A stretch of DNA of 7,889 nt, from NCBI GenBank assembly GCA_019242465.1, contig JAFAVL010000675.1, forward strand, positions 1-7,889, read 5' to 3'. A model generated the notes under the pieces. It saw nothing but the letters and a program-made list of their open reading frames with translations. It had not been told where the DNA came from and searched no databases. The position numbers and the translations under genes were made by a program. The DNA is from Chroococcidiopsidaceae cyanobacterium CP_BM_RX_35. GTDB lineage: Bacteria; Cyanobacteriota; Cyanobacteriia; Cyanobacteriales; Chroococcidiopsidaceae. Below are positions 6,549 through 7,889 of the stretch, in pieces. Position 1 is the stretch's first letter. Every line of letters starts with the position of its first letter.

Positions 6549-7388
6549 ATGGAGCAGAAATTTCTTTATAATCAGTGGGTTGTCAATGCAGCTCAAGCCA
6601 AGCAACTCATTTTGCAAGGGGCAACTGTTCTAGATGGCCGTAATTTTGCAGCCTGGTTGCTAGGACATGTACCGGGTGCTGTTCATGTTACTTGGCAGCA
6701 ATTCTCGCAACAAGAAGTTCCTTACAAGGGAAAGTTAATTGAGAGTTCGAATATTCTAGAGCAAAAACTTCGCGATGTCGGCGTTTTCAATGCTAAACCT
6801 GTAATTGTGGTCGGCAATCCAGCTCACAATTTTGGCGAAGAAGGGCGCATCGTTTGGATGTTACGCACCTTGGGGCATTCGCAAACAGTCTTTGTTGATG
6901 GTGGTTATGCTGCACTTATTCAAACAGGCGTCCCGATTGCCAGAGGAATCAGCCAACTGCAAGCAAGGGGAGACTTTGTGGTGAAGAGAACAGCATTATG
7001 GGAAGCTCAGCTTGACGAAGTCAACATAGCAGCAAAAGCATCTGCCCAAAATTTCACCGTAATCGACACTCGCGAATTACGGGAATATGCTGGAGCTACC
7101 CCTTACGGTGAACAAAGGGGAGGACATATACCTAGCGCGGTGCATTACTACTTTAAGGATTTGATGGACACCAACGGCTACTTGCTACGCCGCGAGCAAA
7201 TCATTGCAAGGTTAAATCAGTTAGGAATCCAGCAGGATACTGCTATTGTTGCTTACTGTACAGGCGGTATTCGCTCAGCATTTTTTGTTGCAGTGCTAAT
7301 TAATCTGGGCTTTATTAATGCCAAAAATTATGCTGGTTCTATCTGGGAATGGTCGGCTGCTCCTGCCTTGCTCTATCCTTTGATTTAG
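6549..7388 (+). CDS. Two-domain rhodanese sulfurtransferase (thiosulfate or mercaptopyruvate type)
   Basis: The complete 279-residue product has two tandem rhodanese domains, the normal length for TST/MST enzymes. Domain 1 (about 10-130) has the start motif VLDGR (27-31) and GHVPGAVHV (39-47), but its loop position reads VVGNPAHNFGEEGR with no Cys, so it is the inactive half as is usual. Domain 2 (about 155-275) has VIDTRELREY (171-180), GHIPSAVHY (192-200) and the active loop YCTGGIRSA with catalytic Cys-237, which carries the persulfide during sulfur transfer. The loop CTGGIRS is neither the classical CRKGVT of thiosulfate rhodaneses nor the CGSGVTA of mercaptopyruvate enzymes, so the donor cannot be chosen. 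No signal peptide is seen, so it is cytoplasmic. The end (NYAGSIWEWSAAPA) looks like a natural C-terminus. The TAG stop at 7386-7388 is directly followed, in frame, by a LysR fragment. Confidence 0.9.
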   Translation: MEQKFLYNQWVVNAAQAKQLILQGATVLDGRNFAAWLLGHVPGAVHVTWQQFSQQEVPYKGKLIESSNILEQKLRDVGVFNAKPVIVVGNPAHNFGEEGRIVWMLRTLGHSQTVFVDGGYAALIQTGVPIARGISQLQARGDFVVKRTALWEAQLDEVNIAAKASAQNFTVIDTRELREYAGATPYGEQRGGHIPSAVHYYFKDLMDTNGYLLRREQIIARLNQLGIQQDTAIVAYCTGGIRSAFFVAVLINLGFINAKNYAGSIWEWSAAPALLYPLI

Positions 7389-7769
7389 GAAAGACTTCAT
7401 CCATTAGCCAACTCAAAGCTCACGCTCAAAAAGTTTATCCAGGCAAAACACTTGCTGGTCAGCATGACAGGAGAGCCAACTGACTTGATAGATCGGCTAT
7501 TAGAAGAAAAAGGACTGAAGCGACGAATAGCTCTCAGGGTGGCTCAATTTGTGTTGGCACCTGTTTGCCTGATCAATTCCGATCTCATTGGCACACTGAC
7601 ATCTCGCATTGTTCGCAATTCCGAACAGAAGGACAAACTGCACATGACACCACTGCCGCTTGAGGTTGAACCAAAGTCTATTCGTGTGATGTGGCATGAA
7701 CGCAATCAGCAGAATTCGGCTCATCACTGGTTGCGTTCTCTAGTGATTGAAGTGTGTGGAAGAGTATAA
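7389..7769 (+). pseudogene. LysR-type regulator remnant (C-terminal effector-binding part only)
   Basis: Starting at the first codon after the rhodanese stop, the frame reads ER-LHPLANSKLTLKKFIQ, then HLLVSMTGEPTDLIDRLLEE, GLKRRIALRVAQFVLAP, VCLINSDLIGTLTSRIV, and near the end VMWHERNQQNSAHHWLRSL, to TAA at 7767-7769. This is the last 120 or so residues of a NahR/NodD-type LysR regulator, where HPLA, the ALRV-hydrophobic strand, the DLIATLP-like helix and the WHxR...AHxWLR ending are typical. The helix-turn-helix and the first half of the effector domain (roughly 170-180 residues) are missing, and nothing upstream could encode them because the rhodanese gene fills that space. A shorter ORF could start at ATG 7464 or TTG 7452, but no DNA-binding regulator can be made. 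It is best read as a deletion remnant. Confidence 0.8.
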
Positions 7770-7772
7770 ACT

Positions 7773-7804
7773 ACCCTAACCCACCTGGTAGCTGAGGTTA
7801 GGGT
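7773..7804. terminator. Perfect 9-bp inverted repeat after the LysR remnant
   Basis: ACCCTAACC (7773-7781) and GGTTAGGGT (7796-7804) are exact reverse complements around a 14-nt loop, starting four bases after the LysR stop codon. The position suits a transcription end for the rhodanese/LysR transcript. However, no T-run follows on either strand, so a factor-independent terminator is doubtful. It could instead be a small mobile or scar repeat. Confidence 0.4.
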
Positions 7805-7889
7805 TAACAGGCCACCCAAAGCACAACACATCCTGCAACGAGCAGAACAATGTACTTGCCCCATTCCCACCAACGTTATTTTTGGAATT
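7804..7889 (-). other. Right-edge stretch; short membrane-like reading, gene not resolvable
   Basis: On the minus strand, from 7875 down to a TAA at 7804-7806, one frame reads 23 codons ending KYIVLLVAGCVVLWVAC, which looks like a transmembrane helix at a protein C-terminus. A TAA at 7876-7878 in the same frame blocks it, and no start codon lies between the two stops. It is therefore either a chance reading or the end of a broken or frameshifted gene entering from the right. The window ends too soon to decide. Confidence 0.2.

Noticed and set aside
1..7889. CRISPR array, tRNA, transposase or phage module
   Set aside because: No spaced direct repeats, cloverleaf, transposase motifs or terminal repeats were found on either strand.

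Overview
The window comes from a cyanobacterium. Five perfect copies of the cyanobacterial octamer GCGATCGC (HIP1) occur in under 8 kb (1901, 2196, 4655, 5853, 5874). The gene content also fits: an SLH-domain envelope protein, a Uma2-family remnant, a GAF protein paired with a DUF3891 protein, a small secreted protein of cyanobacterial type, and a cyanobacterial-style PBP2. The species cannot be named from this window.

Layout, left to right. (a) 1-997, minus: an exported SLH-domain protein, cut by the left edge, with a recognisable promoter near 1139-1167. (b) 1213-1533, minus: a decayed Uma2-family pseudogene with an in-frame stop where the catalytic Glu should be. It is followed by a poorly coding stretch holding one small ORF with a strong ribosome binding site (1599-1760, plus). 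(c) 1897-2658, plus: an SDR oxidoreductase of the tropinone-reductase type. It converges on and overlaps by 53 bp (d) 2606-4429, minus: penicillin-binding protein 2 (mrdA), the elongation transpeptidase. (e) Divergent from it, 4549-5079 and 5111-5836, plus: a compact two-gene unit of a stand-alone GAF protein and a DUF3891 protein with an HD-hydrolase-like set of His/Asp residues. (f) 5950-6330, minus: a small secreted or membrane-anchored protein whose C-terminus looks frameshifted. (g) 6549-7388, plus: a two-domain rhodanese sulfurtransferase. Directly after it, in the same frame, lies (h) 7389-7769, the C-terminal remnant of a LysR-type regulator lacking its DNA-binding half. The right end holds a perfect 9-bp inverted repeat and an unresolved membrane-like stretch.

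Functionally this is a mixed chromosomal region, not one pathway. Two genes serve the cell envelope (SLH protein, PBP2). The GAF/DUF3891 pair is the only obvious operon and the best candidate for an uncharacterised module. Two clear pseudogene remnants and one probable recent frameshift show that parts of the region are decaying. I saw no CRISPR array, tRNA, rRNA, insertion sequence or phage gene.
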